From the NCBI RefSeq assembly GCF_019145435.1, contig NZ_JAHSTS010000001.1, positions 443,501 to 507,500 of the forward strand: 64,000 bases of DNA. The letters are read 5' to 3'. The position numbers were made by a program, and so were the translations under genes. Below the pieces are notes generated by a model. That model did not search any database. It saw nothing but the letters and a program-made list of their open reading frames with translations, and was not told where the DNA came from. Shown in pieces: positions 54,519 to 63,310 of the stretch (its first letter is position 1; the number at the start of each line of letters is the position of its first letter). The DNA is from Pseudomonas ekonensis. GTDB taxonomy: Bacteria; Pseudomonadota; Gammaproteobacteria; Pseudomonadales; Pseudomonadaceae.

Positions 54519-56327
54519 ATGTGGCTCTTGGTTCTCGCATATCTGGGCGGCGTGCTGACGATCGTCAGCCCCTGCATCCTGCCGGTTCTGCCCTTTGTCT
54601 TCGCTCGCACCGGGCAGCCGTTTTTCAGAAGTGGCTTGCCGCTTTTGGCGGGGATGGCGCTGACCTTCGCCCTGGTCGCCTCGCTGGCGGCGGTGGGCGG
54701 CGGTTGGGTGGTGCAAGTCAATCAGTACGGGCGCTGGCTCGCGTTGCTGTTCGTTGCACTGTTCGGGCTGACGCTGCTGCTGCCGCAGTTGGCCGAACGG
54801 TTGACCCGGCCGCTGGTGTCGGCCGGCAGTCGCCTGTCGGAGGCCGCCGGGCAGGACAGCCGGCCGCGTCCCGGCGCTTCGTTTCTGATCGGCGTCGCCA
54901 CCGGGCTGCTCTGGGCTCCGTGCGCCGGGCCGATCCTGGGGCTGATCCTGACCGGCGCCGCGCTGCAAGGCGCAAGCATCGCCACCACGTTGTTGCTGCT
55001 GGCCTACGCCGCCGGTGCCGCCACTTCGCTGGCCGCGGCCCTGCTGTTGGGCGGTAAGGTCTTCGCGCTGATGAAGCGCTCGATCGGCACCGGCGAGTGG
55101 ATTCGGCGCGGGCTGGGGGCCGCCATGCTGGCCGGGGTGGCCGCCATCGCGTTGGGTCTCGACACCGGGGTTCTGGCGCGGGTGTCCACCGCCTCCACGG
55201 GCGGCCTGGAACAGGCGTTGGTCGGCAAGCTGTCCGGACGTTCCGCCGGTGCGAACGGCACGATGAGCGCGCAGGTTCCCGCGTCGGACGTCCCTGAAGA
55301 CGGCGCCATGATGGCGGCGGGCGGCGCAATGAAAATGGCGGCGAAGGCACCGGGCACCTTGCCGGTGGAGGGGCCGTTGCCGCCGCTGGACGGTGCGGTG
55401 CAATGGCTCAACTCGCCGCCGCTGGACGCCCAGGCCTTGAAGGGCAAGGTGGTGCTGGTGGATTTCTGGACCTACTCCTGCATCAACTGCCTGCGCACCC
55501 TGCCTTACGTCAAGGCCTGGGCCGAGAAGTACCGCGACCAGGGGCTGGTGGTGATCGGCGTGCATGCGCCGGAGTTCGCCTTCGAGCGCGACGTGGGCAA
55601 CGTCACCAAGGCCATGAAGGAGCTGGGCATCCAATACCCGGTGGCCATCGACAACGACTACCGGATCTGGCGCGCCTTCAACAACGAATATTGGCCGGCG
55701 CATTATTTTGCCGACGCGCAGGGGCGAATCCGTTACCACCATTTCGGCGAAGGGGATTACGCCGAGTCGGAAAAAGTCATTCAGCAACTGTTGCGTGAGG
55801 CCGGTTCGAAGACCGTGGCCGACGGCTTGATCGATGCCGATGCCCAGGGCGTGCAATTGGCCGCGGACATGAATCAGGTGCTGTCGCCGGAAACCTACAT
55901 CGGTTACCAGCGCGCTGAACATTTCGTACCGCAAACCAGCCTCGTGCCCGACAAGGTGGCGGCCTACAAGACCCCGGCCACCCTGGGCCTGAACGACTGG
56001 AGCCTTGGCGGGCAATGGTCGGTCGGCGCCGAGCGCGCCACCGCCGATGCGCCGGCGGGCCGCATCGTCTATCGCTTCCATGCCCGCGACCTGCACTTGG
56101 TGCTGGGCCCGGGCAAGGACGGCAAGCCCGTGCGCTTCAAGGTGACCCTCGATGGCCAGGTGCCGGGCGATGCCCACGGCGTCGATGTCGCACCGGACGG
56201 AACGGGCCAGGTGACCGAACAGCGCCTCTATCAGTTGGTGCGCCAAAGCGATGGCGTGAAGGACCGAACCTTCAGCATCGAGTTCCTCGATCCGGGCGTG
56301 TCGGCCTACGCCTTTACCTTCGGTTGA
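54519..56327 (+). CDS. DipZ-type thiol-electron transporter (CcdA-thioredoxin fusion)
   Basis: 602 aa in three parts. Residues 1-220: a CcdA-type membrane domain with the redox cysteines Cys19 (IVSPCILPVLP) and Cys135 (LLWAPCAGPIL). Residues 295-430: a TlpA/thioredoxin-like domain with Cys321-x-x-Cys324 (FWTYSCINCLRTLPYV). Residues 450-602: a beta-rich domain as in mycobacterial DipZ, with HARDLHLVLGPGKDGKPVRF. It should carry electrons from cytoplasmic thioredoxin to the periplasm. Placed between the two Msr genes, it is the likely electron donor for both. Confidence 0.88.
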   Translation: MWLLVLAYLGGVLTIVSPCILPVLPFVFARTGQPFFRSGLPLLAGMALTFALVASLAAVGGGWVVQVNQYGRWLALLFVALFGLTLLLPQLAERLTRPLVSAGSRLSEAAGQDSRPRPGASFLIGVATGLLWAPCAGPILGLILTGAALQGASIATTLLLLAYAAGAATSLAAALLLGGKVFALMKRSIGTGEWIRRGLGAAMLAGVAAIALGLDTGVLARVSTASTGGLEQALVGKLSGRSAGANGTMSAQVPASDVPEDGAMMAAGGAMKMAAKAPGTLPVEGPLPPLDGAVQWLNSPPLDAQALKGKVVLVDFWTYSCINCLRTLPYVKAWAEKYRDQGLVVIGVHAPEFAFERDVGNVTKAMKELGIQYPVAIDNDYRIWRAFNNEYWPAHYFADAQGRIRYHHFGEGDYAESEKVIQQLLREAGSKTVADGLIDADAQGVQLAADMNQVLSPETYIGYQRAEHFVPQTSLVPDKVAAYKTPATLGLNDWSLGGQWSVGAERATADAPAGRIVYRFHARDLHLVLGPGKDGKPVRFKVTLDGQVPGDAHGVDVAPDGTGQVTEQRLYQLVRQSDGVKDRTFSIEFLDPGVSAYAFTFG

Positions 56328-56342
56328 ACAGGAGTGCGCAAC

Positions 56343-57047
56343 ATGAAAAACCAAACGATCTGGCGCCGTCTGTTGCTCGGCGTCGCGACGGCCGCCGTGG
56401 CGGGGCAATGTTCGGCGTTCTCCTTCGGTGCCGAACAAGGGGTGGTCATCCCACCGCCGGCCCTGGATGAGAACACTCAGGCCCACAGCGAGACGGCGGT
56501 GTTCGCCGGCGGCTGCTTCTGGGGCGTCCAGGGTGTTTTCCAGCACGTCAAAGGGGTGCGCAGCGCCGTGTCCGGCTATGCCGGCGGCGCGGCGGACACG
56601 GCACAGTACGAACGGGTCAGCGAGGGCGATACCGGCCACGCCGAGTCGGTGCAAGTCACCTTCGACCCGGCGCAGGTCAGTTACGGCAGCCTGCTGCAGA
56701 TCTACTTCTCGGTGGCCCACAACCCCACCGAACTCAACCGGCAGGGACCGGACAGCGGCACGCAATACCGCTCGGCACTATTTCCACTCAATGCCGAACA
56801 GCAACGGGTGGCTCAGGCCTACATCGCCCAGCTCGATGGGACACATGCCTTCGGCAAGCCGATCGTGACCCGGCTGGAGACCTACAACGGCTTTTACCCG
56901 GCGGAGGACTATCACCAGGATTTCCTGACGGAACACCCGAGCTATCCGTACATCGTGATCAACGACCTGCCGAAGGTGGCGCAGTTGAAGCAGTTGTTCG
57001 CCCAGCGTTATCAGGAGACGCCGGTGCTGGTGAAGGGGACGCCGTGA
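56343..57047 (+). CDS. msrA: Exported methionine-(S)-sulfoxide reductase MsrA
   Basis: 234 aa from ATG 56343. Signal peptide in the first 30 residues (LLLGVATAAVAGQCSAFSFG). Catalytic Cys58 in FAGGCFWGVQGVFQ, the family GCFWG motif. Then AGGAADTAQYERVSEGDTGH, SVAHNPTELNRQGPDSGTQY and FYPAEDYHQDFL. It acts on the S isomer and so complements the exported MsrB. Ends the operon. Confidence 0.92.
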   Translation: MKNQTIWRRLLLGVATAAVAGQCSAFSFGAEQGVVIPPPALDENTQAHSETAVFAGGCFWGVQGVFQHVKGVRSAVSGYAGGAADTAQYERVSEGDTGHAESVQVTFDPAQVSYGSLLQIYFSVAHNPTELNRQGPDSGTQYRSALFPLNAEQQRVAQAYIAQLDGTHAFGKPIVTRLETYNGFYPAEDYHQDFLTEHPSYPYIVINDLPKVAQLKQLFAQRYQETPVLVKGTP

Positions 57048-57072
57048 TCCGCGCGGCGCTGGCGCGTCGCCG

Positions 57073-57984
57073 CTAAGGTTTTCCCCAGGTGCGCACCGCG
57101 AAATCGACGAAGCGCCGCAGTTTCGGCAAGCGGTAGCGATCCTGGGCGTAGAGCAGGTGCATCGGACGGTTGGGAGGCTGGTAGTCGGGCATCACGGTGA
57201 TCAGCCTGCCGTCGCGCAGATCCTGCTCCACCAGCGCATCGGGCAACATCACGATGCCCATCCCGGTGCGTGCGGCCTGGTGCAGGCCGGCAGAGCTGTT
57301 GATCAGCATCGGCCCCTTCACGTCCACCATGATTTCACCGTCCGGACCGTTGAGTCGCCATTGCTTTTCCACCGATTGCCAGTCGTCGCCGGCAGGGTAG
57401 GCGAACGACAGGCAGTCGTGCTGTTGCAGATCCTGCGGCGTGCATGGCATGCCGCGGCGGGCGACATAGCTGGGGGAGGCGCACATGGTCAGGTTGTAGT
57501 CGATCAGCGGTCGGGCGATCAGGTTGCCGGGCTCGAAACTGCCCAACCGGAACGCCACGTCGAGGCCGCTTTCCAGAAGGTCCGGACGGCGGTTGGTCAG
57601 CACCACGTCGAGCTTGACCTTCGGGCACTGCAAGGAGAACTCGCTCAGGGCCGGCGCCAGCCGTTCGACGCCGAACGTCAGCGGGGCGGTGATGCGCAGG
57701 ATGCCGCGCGGCTCGTCCAGGGTCTGTTCGGCCAAGCGTTCGGAGTCGGCCACCAGCCCCAGCACTTCCAGGCAACGCTGGTAGTAGAGCGAGCCGAACT
57801 CGGTCAGCCGCTGGCGCCGGGTGGTGCGTTGCAGCAGTTGCACGCCGAGCCGCTGCTCCAGTGCCCGCAGGTGGTTGCCGACCATGGTGGTGGACATTTC
57901 GCATTGCAGGGCTGCCGCGGTCATGCTGCCGGCTTCCACGACTTTGACGTAGACGCTCATCGACTGGAACAGATCCATTATCAA
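57073..57984 (-). CDS. LysR-family transcriptional regulator
   Basis: 303 aa. The N-terminal winged HTH is SMTAAALQCEMSTTMVGNHL, then RALEQRLGVQLLQRTTRRQR. The effector domain shows FGVERLAPALSEFSLQCPKV and LDVVLTNRRPDLLESGLDVA, typical of the CrgA-like group. A second Met at 57978 is an equally good start. Divergent from the aminotransferase gene with 96 nt between, so it probably controls it. Confidence 0.9.
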   Translation of the reverse strand: MIMDLFQSMSVYVKVVEAGSMTAAALQCEMSTTMVGNHLRALEQRLGVQLLQRTTRRQRLTEFGSLYYQRCLEVLGLVADSERLAEQTLDEPRGILRITAPLTFGVERLAPALSEFSLQCPKVKLDVVLTNRRPDLLESGLDVAFRLGSFEPGNLIARPLIDYNLTMCASPSYVARRGMPCTPQDLQQHDCLSFAYPAGDDWQSVEKQWRLNGPDGEIMVDVKGPMLINSSAGLHQAARTGMGIVMLPDALVEQDLRDGRLITVMPDYQPPNRPMHLLYAQDRYRLPKLRRFVDFAVRTWGKP

Positions 57985-58080
57985 GTCCTGCTTCTAAATG
58001 ATTGAAGTGTTGCCGAGTTTATCCAGCTCTGGTGGCTAACCATACTGCAAACACACCGACCTTCACTGGAGTTTGAAGTC

Positions 58081-59253
58081 ATGACCGCCGCCCTGATGAA
58101 CACCTACCAACCGCTGGCCCTGAGTTTCATCAAGGGACTGGGCACCCGACTGTGGGATCAGGCCGGTCGCGAGTACCTGGACGCGGTGGCCGGTGTGGCG
58201 GTGACCAACGTCGGCCACTCCCATCCGCGCATCGTTTCGGCGATCAGTGAGCAGGCCGGATTGCTGCTGCACACCTCCAACCTGTACAGCATCGACTGGC
58301 AGCAACGGTTGGCGCAGAAGCTCACGCAGTTGTCCGGCATGGCGCGGGCGTTCTTCAACAATTCCGGGGCCGAGGCCAACGAAACCGCGCTGAAGCTGGC
58401 GCGCCTCTACGGCTGGCGCAAGGGGATCGATCAGCCGCTGGTGGTGGTGATGGCCAACGCTTTTCACGGTCGCACGCTGGGCACCTTGTCGGCCAGCGAC
58501 GGCCCGGCGGTGCGCCTCGGTTTCAATGACCTGCCGGGGGATTTCGTCAAGGTGCCGTTCGGCGACCTGGCCGCGCTGGATCAGGTGCAGCGCCGGCACG
58601 GTGCGCGGATCGTGGCTGTACTGATGGAGCCGATCCAGGGCGAAAGCGGTGTGCAGACCGCGCCGCCCGGTTATCTCAAGGCCGTGCGCGAGCGGTGCGA
58701 CCGTCATGCCTGGCTGTTGATGCTCGACGAGATCCAGACCGGTATCGGCCGCACCGGCCGCTGGTTCGCGTTCCAGCACGAAGGCATCGTGCCGGATGTC
58801 ATGACGCTGGCCAAAGGCCTGGGCAACGGCGTGCCCATCGGCGCCTGTCTGGCGCGGGGGCGAGCGGCGGATCTGTTCACCCCCGGCAGCCACGGCAGCA
58901 CCTTCGGCGGCAATCCGCTGGCGTGCCGGGTCGCCTGCACGGTGCTCGACATCATCGAAGAACAAGGGCTGCTGGAAAACGCCAGGGTACAGGGCGAACG
59001 CCTGTTGACCCGCCTGCGCGCAGAGCTGGCGGACAACCCCAACGTGCTCGCGATACGCGGGCAGGGGCTGATGATCGGCATCGAACTCAAGCAACCGGTC
59101 CGTGACCTGACGCTGATTGCGGCACGGGATCACGGATTGCTGATCAACGTCACCCGCGGCAAGACCATCCGGCTGCTGCCGCCGCTGACGCTCGATGAGC
59201 GGGAGGTGGGGATGATCGTCAGAGGGGTGGGGCGGGTGATCGCCTCGATGTGA
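58081..59253 (+). CDS. Class III (ArgD-like) acetylornithine-type aminotransferase
   Basis: 390 aa PLP enzyme. Motifs are [80 protein letters not shown], and the PLP lysine in [18 protein letters not shown]. Closest to acetylornithine/succinylornithine aminotransferases; true argD in Pseudomonas (aruC) is linked to other arginine genes, so this is likely a paralogue with its own regulator. Substrate unproven. Confidence 0.85.
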   Translation: MTAALMNTYQPLALSFIKGLGTRLWDQAGREYLDAVAGVAVTNVGHSHPRIVSAISEQAGLLLHTSNLYSIDWQQRLAQKLTQLSGMARAFFNNSGAEANETALKLARLYGWRKGIDQPLVVVMANAFHGRTLGTLSASDGPAVRLGFNDLPGDFVKVPFGDLAALDQVQRRHGARIVAVLMEPIQGESGVQTAPPGYLKAVRERCDRHAWLLMLDEIQTGIGRTGRWFAFQHEGIVPDVMTLAKGLGNGVPIGACLARGRAADLFTPGSHGSTFGGNPLACRVACTVLDIIEEQGLLENARVQGERLLTRLRAELADNPNVLAIRGQGLMIGIELKQPVRDLTLIAARDHGLLINVTRGKTIRLLPPLTLDEREVGMIVRGVGRVIASM

Positions 59254-59272
59254 GGCTTGGGCGGGCAGTGTG

Positions 59273-59770
59273 TCATGCACTGCCCGCTAACCTGATGATT
59301 TCGCCGCGCTCCCAGAGCACCACCTTCTCCCCCGCAAACCCCTCAAACAACTGCCGGTGCGCAGCCCACCCGTCCGCGCCATCCCGATCCCGGTAGCCGG
59401 CGGCCCACGCCAGCATCGCGGCCATGCGCGGATCGTCCGGGGGCGTCCCGCGTTCCCGTTGGCGGATGTTGGTCACGCATTCCGCGTCGGCGATGCGCAG
59501 CCAGATCAGCGCCGTCGCGCGGTCGAGCAATTCGCGGACGAACACGTCGTACACGCCTTCGATCACCCAGCGTTCCCGGCTGGCGGCGAGCCGCGCCATG
59601 CCCATCGCTTCGCCGCGGGTGCGGGGGATGCTGTGTTCGTCGGACAGCCAGTGGATGCGGTCAAGCTCGACCCACGGCGCGTCCAGGCGTTCGGCCAGGC
59701 GTCGGGCCAGCCAGCTCTTGCCGGCGCCCGAGTTGCCGATGATGAGGGTACGTGTGAGATCCATGGGCAT
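59273..59770 (-). CDS. P-loop adenylate-kinase-like protein
   Basis: 165 aa. Walker A IIGNSGAGKSWLARRLAERL, then WVELDRIHWLSDEHSIPRTR and WVIEGVYDVFVRELLDRATA, WLRIADAECVTNIRQRERG. This matches small 'AAA family/DNA topology modulation FlaR-like' kinases, whose substrates are unknown. Start could be MDLTRT two codons later. Leftward, 25 nt from the next gene. Confidence 0.8.
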   Translation of the reverse strand: MPMDLTRTLIIGNSGAGKSWLARRLAERLDAPWVELDRIHWLSDEHSIPRTRGEAMGMARLAASRERWVIEGVYDVFVRELLDRATALIWLRIADAECVTNIRQRERGTPPDDPRMAAMLAWAAGYRDRDGADGWAAHRQLFEGFAGEKVVLWERGEIIRLAGSA

Positions 59771-59795
59771 GCTTGGGCCCTGTGGTGCTGTGGTT

Positions 59796-61706
59796 CTAGT
59801 CAGGATAGTCCGACAGGTCGGGCGCCAGCATCCGGGTCTGGGCTGCGCCGTTGGCGTTGTGCTGGATGATGTCCTGTGGCTGTCCGGCCTGGTTGAAGAA
59901 CACTTGGCCGATCCCCGCCGAGTTCCACAGGCGCTCGCCCGCTTCGGCGTGTTCGGGGACGTAGGGCACGATGCGCATGCGGCGGCGTTTGGTCAGCCAG
60001 TTCAGCGGCGAGCGCGGCGAGTAGAGCCAGCGGTTGAGGCGGTCGAACCATTCCAGCAGGGTGGGCGGAAACTCGTTCTTGATGCCGCTGCTGGTGATCT
60101 GCCAGATCCGTGGGCCGGCCTTGCGGTGTCGGATGAGCACCTCGTAGACGAAGGAATAATGCACGTCGCCGGACAGCACCACGTAACTGCCGGGCGTACG
60201 GGAGTGTCGGAAAATGTTCAGGATCACCTGGGCTGCGCCCCGATGGGCCATCCAGTTTTCCGCGTCCACCAGCAAGGGGTAGCCGCACCAGCTGAACACC
60301 CGCTGTACGGTCTCGATCAGTTTCACACCGAAAACCGGCGCCGGTGACACGATGATCGCCGACGGGTGATCGAGCAGTTCCTGTTGCAGTTCGCACAGGG
60401 CTTCCCAGTCCAGCAGGCCCGAGGGTTGCTTGAGCGAGCGTTCGCTGCGCCAGCGCCGGGTGCGTGTGTCGAGCACCACCAGCGCCGGGGTGGTCGGCAG
60501 CACGTAGTGCCAGCGCTGGAAACGCAGCAGGTCGTCGATCAGCGCATCCTGCGCCGGGCTGTCGAGGTAGCGGCCGTCGCCGTCGGCGCCCAGGCGGCGG
60601 GCCTTCTCCAGCGGAGCCTTGAAGGCGTCCGGATTGTTGCCCCAGCCCTGGCACAGCAGGTAGGCGATCAACGCATTGCCGATGATGCGCCTGGAGAACG
60701 GATGGCCGTAGGCCGTTTCCTCCCATTGCGCAGACAGGTTCCAGTCGTCGGTGATGTCGTGGTCGTCGAAGACCATCAGGCTCGGCAAGTGCGCCAGCGC
60801 CCGCGCCACGTCGCCCAGGCCGGCCTTGAAGCCGTCGATGCGCACCTGTTCGAGGGCGTAGCGCTTGAGCCGGTCCGGCGTCAGCGCCGGCGGCTGCGGG
60901 TCGATCAGCGTCCACGGCACCGGCGACCACACCAGCAGGTACATCGCCATGACTTCGGCGAACGTCACCAGATGGTTGTCGGCGTTGCTGCTGGTGAAGA
61001 TCGGCTTGCGCGCCCCGCCGAAGAACCGCTCGCGCAATGTCGCGTTGCTCTCGAGCGCCGGCAGCAGGTCCGCGCGGTGGTAGTAGCTGGCCGGGTGTTC
61101 GTAGAGCCGGGCGCTGTCGCTGACCACGGCGCCCTGAAGGTGCTCGCCGAACAGGCCCAGGCGCGCGATCAAGGCATGGATCGCGCGCAGCGTCGGTCCG
61201 GCGACGTCGTCGGCGTAGATCTGGTCGCCGGTCATCATCAGCAGGGCCGGGCGTTGCGCGGGATCGGTCTCGGCCGCCAGCAGTCGGTCGACGCACAGAA
61301 GGCCGTCGGCGGCCTTGTGGTGCGGCTTGCGGCAGGAGCCGTGGAGCAGTTGGTCGATGCGCGAACGCAGGACGAAGTCCGGCGAGGCGGCGTTGCCGTA
61401 GAGCAGGTGAGGGGCCCATTCGGCGATCGGGTGCTGGCCGTCGATCAGCAGGTCATAACCGATGCGGGTGTCGCAGGGCAGCGGAGTTTGCAGGGCGACG
61501 TCGATAAGATGGATGAAGGCCCGGGTTCCTGCGGAAACGACAGTGCATTTCGTCCCGTCGAGCGGAATGTCTCCCACGCCCTCCAGGCGCAAGGTCAGTG
61601 ACAATGGTCGGGTACCCACCAGCCACATCACCATCCTGGACGGCTCCAGCCGGCGCAACAGCGGGCCGGCCAGCACAGGGGGCAGGGTCAACTCATCAAG
61701 GGACAT
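59796..61706 (-). CDS. PhoD-like metallophosphatase (alkaline phosphatase D family)
   Basis: 636 aa with no signal peptide. Metal-site motifs: TGDQIYADDVAGPT, FDDHDITDDWNLSAQWEETA, and GDVHYSFVYEVL. Earlier, GSCRKPHHKAADG. The family cleaves phosphodiesters with Fe/Ca; secreted PhoD enzymes have Tat signals, but this member appears cytoplasmic, so it may serve a different internal substrate. Leftward, with a short gap from the P-loop gene. Confidence 0.85.
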   Translation of the reverse strand: MSLDELTLPPVLAGPLLRRLEPSRMVMWLVGTRPLSLTLRLEGVGDIPLDGTKCTVVSAGTRAFIHLIDVALQTPLPCDTRIGYDLLIDGQHPIAEWAPHLLYGNAASPDFVLRSRIDQLLHGSCRKPHHKAADGLLCVDRLLAAETDPAQRPALLMMTGDQIYADDVAGPTLRAIHALIARLGLFGEHLQGAVVSDSARLYEHPASYYHRADLLPALESNATLRERFFGGARKPIFTSSNADNHLVTFAEVMAMYLLVWSPVPWTLIDPQPPALTPDRLKRYALEQVRIDGFKAGLGDVARALAHLPSLMVFDDHDITDDWNLSAQWEETAYGHPFSRRIIGNALIAYLLCQGWGNNPDAFKAPLEKARRLGADGDGRYLDSPAQDALIDDLLRFQRWHYVLPTTPALVVLDTRTRRWRSERSLKQPSGLLDWEALCELQQELLDHPSAIIVSPAPVFGVKLIETVQRVFSWCGYPLLVDAENWMAHRGAAQVILNIFRHSRTPGSYVVLSGDVHYSFVYEVLIRHRKAGPRIWQITSSGIKNEFPPTLLEWFDRLNRWLYSPRSPLNWLTKRRRMRIVPYVPEHAEAGERLWNSAGIGQVFFNQAGQPQDIIQHNANGAAQTRMLAPDLSDYPD

Positions 61707-61766
61707 CGCGGATCAAGTCTCCGGGCGCACGGGCCGGCGATCATAGCGCAGCCGGCGCCCGCCACC

Positions 61767-61783
61767 CTTAAGCCAGGCTTAAG
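61767..61783. promoter_or_regulatory. Palindrome at a gene end
   Basis: cttaagcc-a-ggcttaag, a perfect 8-bp inverted repeat that overlaps the stop codon of the gene at 61779. AT-containing, without a T run. It could be a weak terminator or protein site. Confidence 0.3.
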
Positions 61784-62492
61784 ATTTGACCTTCTGCAGC
61801 TTCAGGTTCAGCAGACGCCAGTCGGCGTACCCGGACTCCTTGCCGGCCACTTGCTGCAGCGAGCAGTCGTAGCGGTAGCTGACATCGTCGCCGAGCATGT
61901 TGCGGGCGGTGACAGTGTTGCTGATGGTGTAAGTCTGGTCCTTGTACCGCGTGCTCTGGGTCGAGGACGGGTTGGCGATCACCGCCGAGGCGGGAAAGCG
62001 CATGGCGTTCATGATGAACGGCGCGCACATCACCGAGGCCAGCAGGGACTTGTCGGCGTTCGGGTCTTTGCCGATCCGTTTGCGCAGCGCGGCGAATTCT
62101 TTGCCGGCGGTGTCCTGCACCTTCTTCTCGGACACCGCTGCCGTCAGACGTTTACTGAAATTGGGCAGGAGCGCGGACTCAGGCGGCGAAGGCTCGTTCT
62201 GCGGTTCACCGGCGACATAGGCCGGAAAGTCGTCGGCCCCCGGGAGCAGCGCGACGTCGGAGGCCGGCTCGGCCTCTTGCTCCACCACTTCCTCCGGTGC
62301 AGCCCTTTCGGCACGGTGCGCAGACGGGAACAGCGAAAAGGTGATCGACAGCATCACCAGACCCACGATGAAACCGCCCGCCGCACCCACCAGGTTGCTG
62401 TAGATCAGGTTCCAGCCGCCGCGGTTCTTCACCACCCAGCGCCACATGAAACCCCAGGCCGTCACAAACACGAGTAAACGCAGAAACTCCAT
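61779..62492 (-). CDS. Membrane-anchored protein, unknown function
   Basis: 237 aa. Two N-terminal membrane helices (FLRLLVFVTAWGFMWRWVV; SNLVGAAGGFIVGLVMLSIT), then an acidic Pro-rich linker (about 60-110) and a C-terminal domain (about 130-237) with one Cys in VMCAPFIMNAM and another in RYDCSLQQV. YTISNTVTARNMLGDDVSYR looks like a beta-strand repeat. No family recognised. It looks conserved as an inner-membrane protein with its main domain in the periplasm or cytoplasm; topology is undecided. Confidence 0.7.
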   Translation of the reverse strand: MEFLRLLVFVTAWGFMWRWVVKNRGGWNLIYSNLVGAAGGFIVGLVMLSITFSLFPSAHRAERAAPEEVVEQEAEPASDVALLPGADDFPAYVAGEPQNEPSPPESALLPNFSKRLTAAVSEKKVQDTAGKEFAALRKRIGKDPNADKSLLASVMCAPFIMNAMRFPASAVIANPSSTQSTRYKDQTYTISNTVTARNMLGDDVSYRYDCSLQQVAGKESGYADWRLLNLKLQKVKS

Positions 62493-62618
62493 TCGATCCT
62501 TTCCTTGAATTGCCTATCGCCCGGCATCGGTGTCTGCCGAGCAGGGCGCTGAAGATGGGTGGCAAGATATCAGAACGACCGAGTCTCGCCACGCAGACAT
62601 TCACCGAAGGCGCAGGCG

Positions 62619-62948
62619 TCAGAGCACGTCTTTCAGGTAGCCCTTGATCGCCAGCACGGGCCCGTGCAACTGCTCCAGCGAATCGGCCTGGCCGATGCCC
62701 GCCGACAGCTTGTGCAGCTCGCGCCCCAACGGCTTTTCCGCACCGCCCAGGGCGCCCAGCGCCAGGTCCAGGCACTCGTGCAGCTTCACCCGGATGGCGT
62801 CCACGTCATTGCGGCGCACCAGCAGATCGAACACGTCCTTCTGGTAATCGCCCATGACCAGATCGTCCCGCAGGATCGGGCTCAGGCCTTCTTCTTCATA
62901 GGCCAGCTTGAGGGAGAACAGGGCGACGGTTTCCAGTGACGTTTCCAC
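62619..62948 (-). CDS. Small hypothetical protein
   Basis: 109 aa from GTG 62948, with AAGGA 8 nt before; an upstream ATG at 62996 lies in the hairpin region. Starts ETSLETVALFSLKLAYEEEG after the first residue and includes DLVMGDYQKDVFDLLVRRND and ECLDLALGALGGAEKPLG. All-helical, acidic and soluble. No family recognised. Confidence 0.7.
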   Translation of the reverse strand: METSLETVALFSLKLAYEEEGLSPILRDDLVMGDYQKDVFDLLVRRNDVDAIRVKLHECLDLALGALGGAEKPLGRELHKLSAGIGQADSLEQLHGPVLAIKGYLKDVL

Positions 62949-62992
62949 GGTGAGGATCCTTACGCAGCGTGCCGCGGGGGAGGGGGCGGCCG

Positions 62993-63039
62993 CCAAAAGT
63001 AGAAAAGGTCCTGCAAAACAAGACCTTTTCTACTTTTGG
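62993..63039 (-). terminator. 18-bp perfect inverted repeat, terminator-like (leftward)
   Basis: ccaaaagtagaaaaggtc (62993-63010) and gaccttttctacttttgg (63022-63039) with an 11-nt loop. Read on the minus strand it starts right at the CCA-like end of a tRNA-like fragment and ends in a T-rich arm, as a tRNA gene terminator would. Confidence 0.6.
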
Positions 63040-63058
63040 TGCCCGAGAGGGGCTCGAA
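63037..63058 (-). pseudogene. Possible tRNA 3'-end remnant
   Basis: Minus strand: TTCGAGC (T-loop-like, 63058-63052), then ccctctcgggcACCA ending at 63037. This looks like a T-loop, acceptor 3' strand and CCA. The 5' T-stem and the rest of the tRNA are missing, and the T-stem cannot pair, so it cannot be a working tRNA. A chance match is possible. Confidence 0.35.
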
Positions 63059-63126
63059 AATACCTGCTGCTATAGGCGACTGTCGACACAGGCTGTGTAA
63101 AAGGAAAAAGAATTTCTAAGCGGGGG

Positions 63127-63154
63127 TTGACGGCCAATTTCAATGCTGTACTAT
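63127..63154 (+). promoter_or_regulatory. rRNA operon promoter P1
   Basis: TTGACG (63127-63132), 16-nt spacer, TACTAT (63149-63154), then a GC-rich discriminator (tcgcctcccgc). This is the layout of growth-rate-controlled rRNA promoters. Confidence 0.8.
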
Positions 63155-63236
63155 TCGCCTCCCGCTAACGAGCAGCTCGAAGCTGATCTTAGTTAAGCAA
63201 TTGATTTTGTTGATGAAATTAAAGCTTTTAAGGGTG

Positions 63237-63264
63237 TTGCAAAAAGAGGTGAAGCATGTAGAAT
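63237..63264 (+). promoter_or_regulatory. rRNA operon promoter P2
   Basis: TTGCAA (63237-63242), 16 nt, TAGAAT (63259-63264), GC-rich discriminator gcgcgcc. An AT-rich stretch just upstream (63190-63230) may act as an UP element. Confidence 0.7.
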
Positions 63265-63299
63265 GCGCGCCTCGGTCGAGACGAAAGAATTGACCAACC

Positions 63300-63310
63300 G
63301 CTCTTTAACA
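63300..63310 (+). promoter_or_regulatory. boxA antitermination site of the rRNA leader
   Basis: GCTCTTTAACA, the boxA motif bound by NusB-S10 in rRNA antitermination, 160 nt before 16S. Confidence 0.9.

Noticed and set aside
58010-58046. Sigma70 promoter for the ArgD-like gene
   Set aside because: TTGCCG and TAACCA/CATACT are spaced 21-25 nt apart, outside the workable range.
61767-61783. Palindrome as a standard terminator
   Set aside because: AT-containing stem without a T run and overlapping a stop codon; kept only as a low-confidence site.
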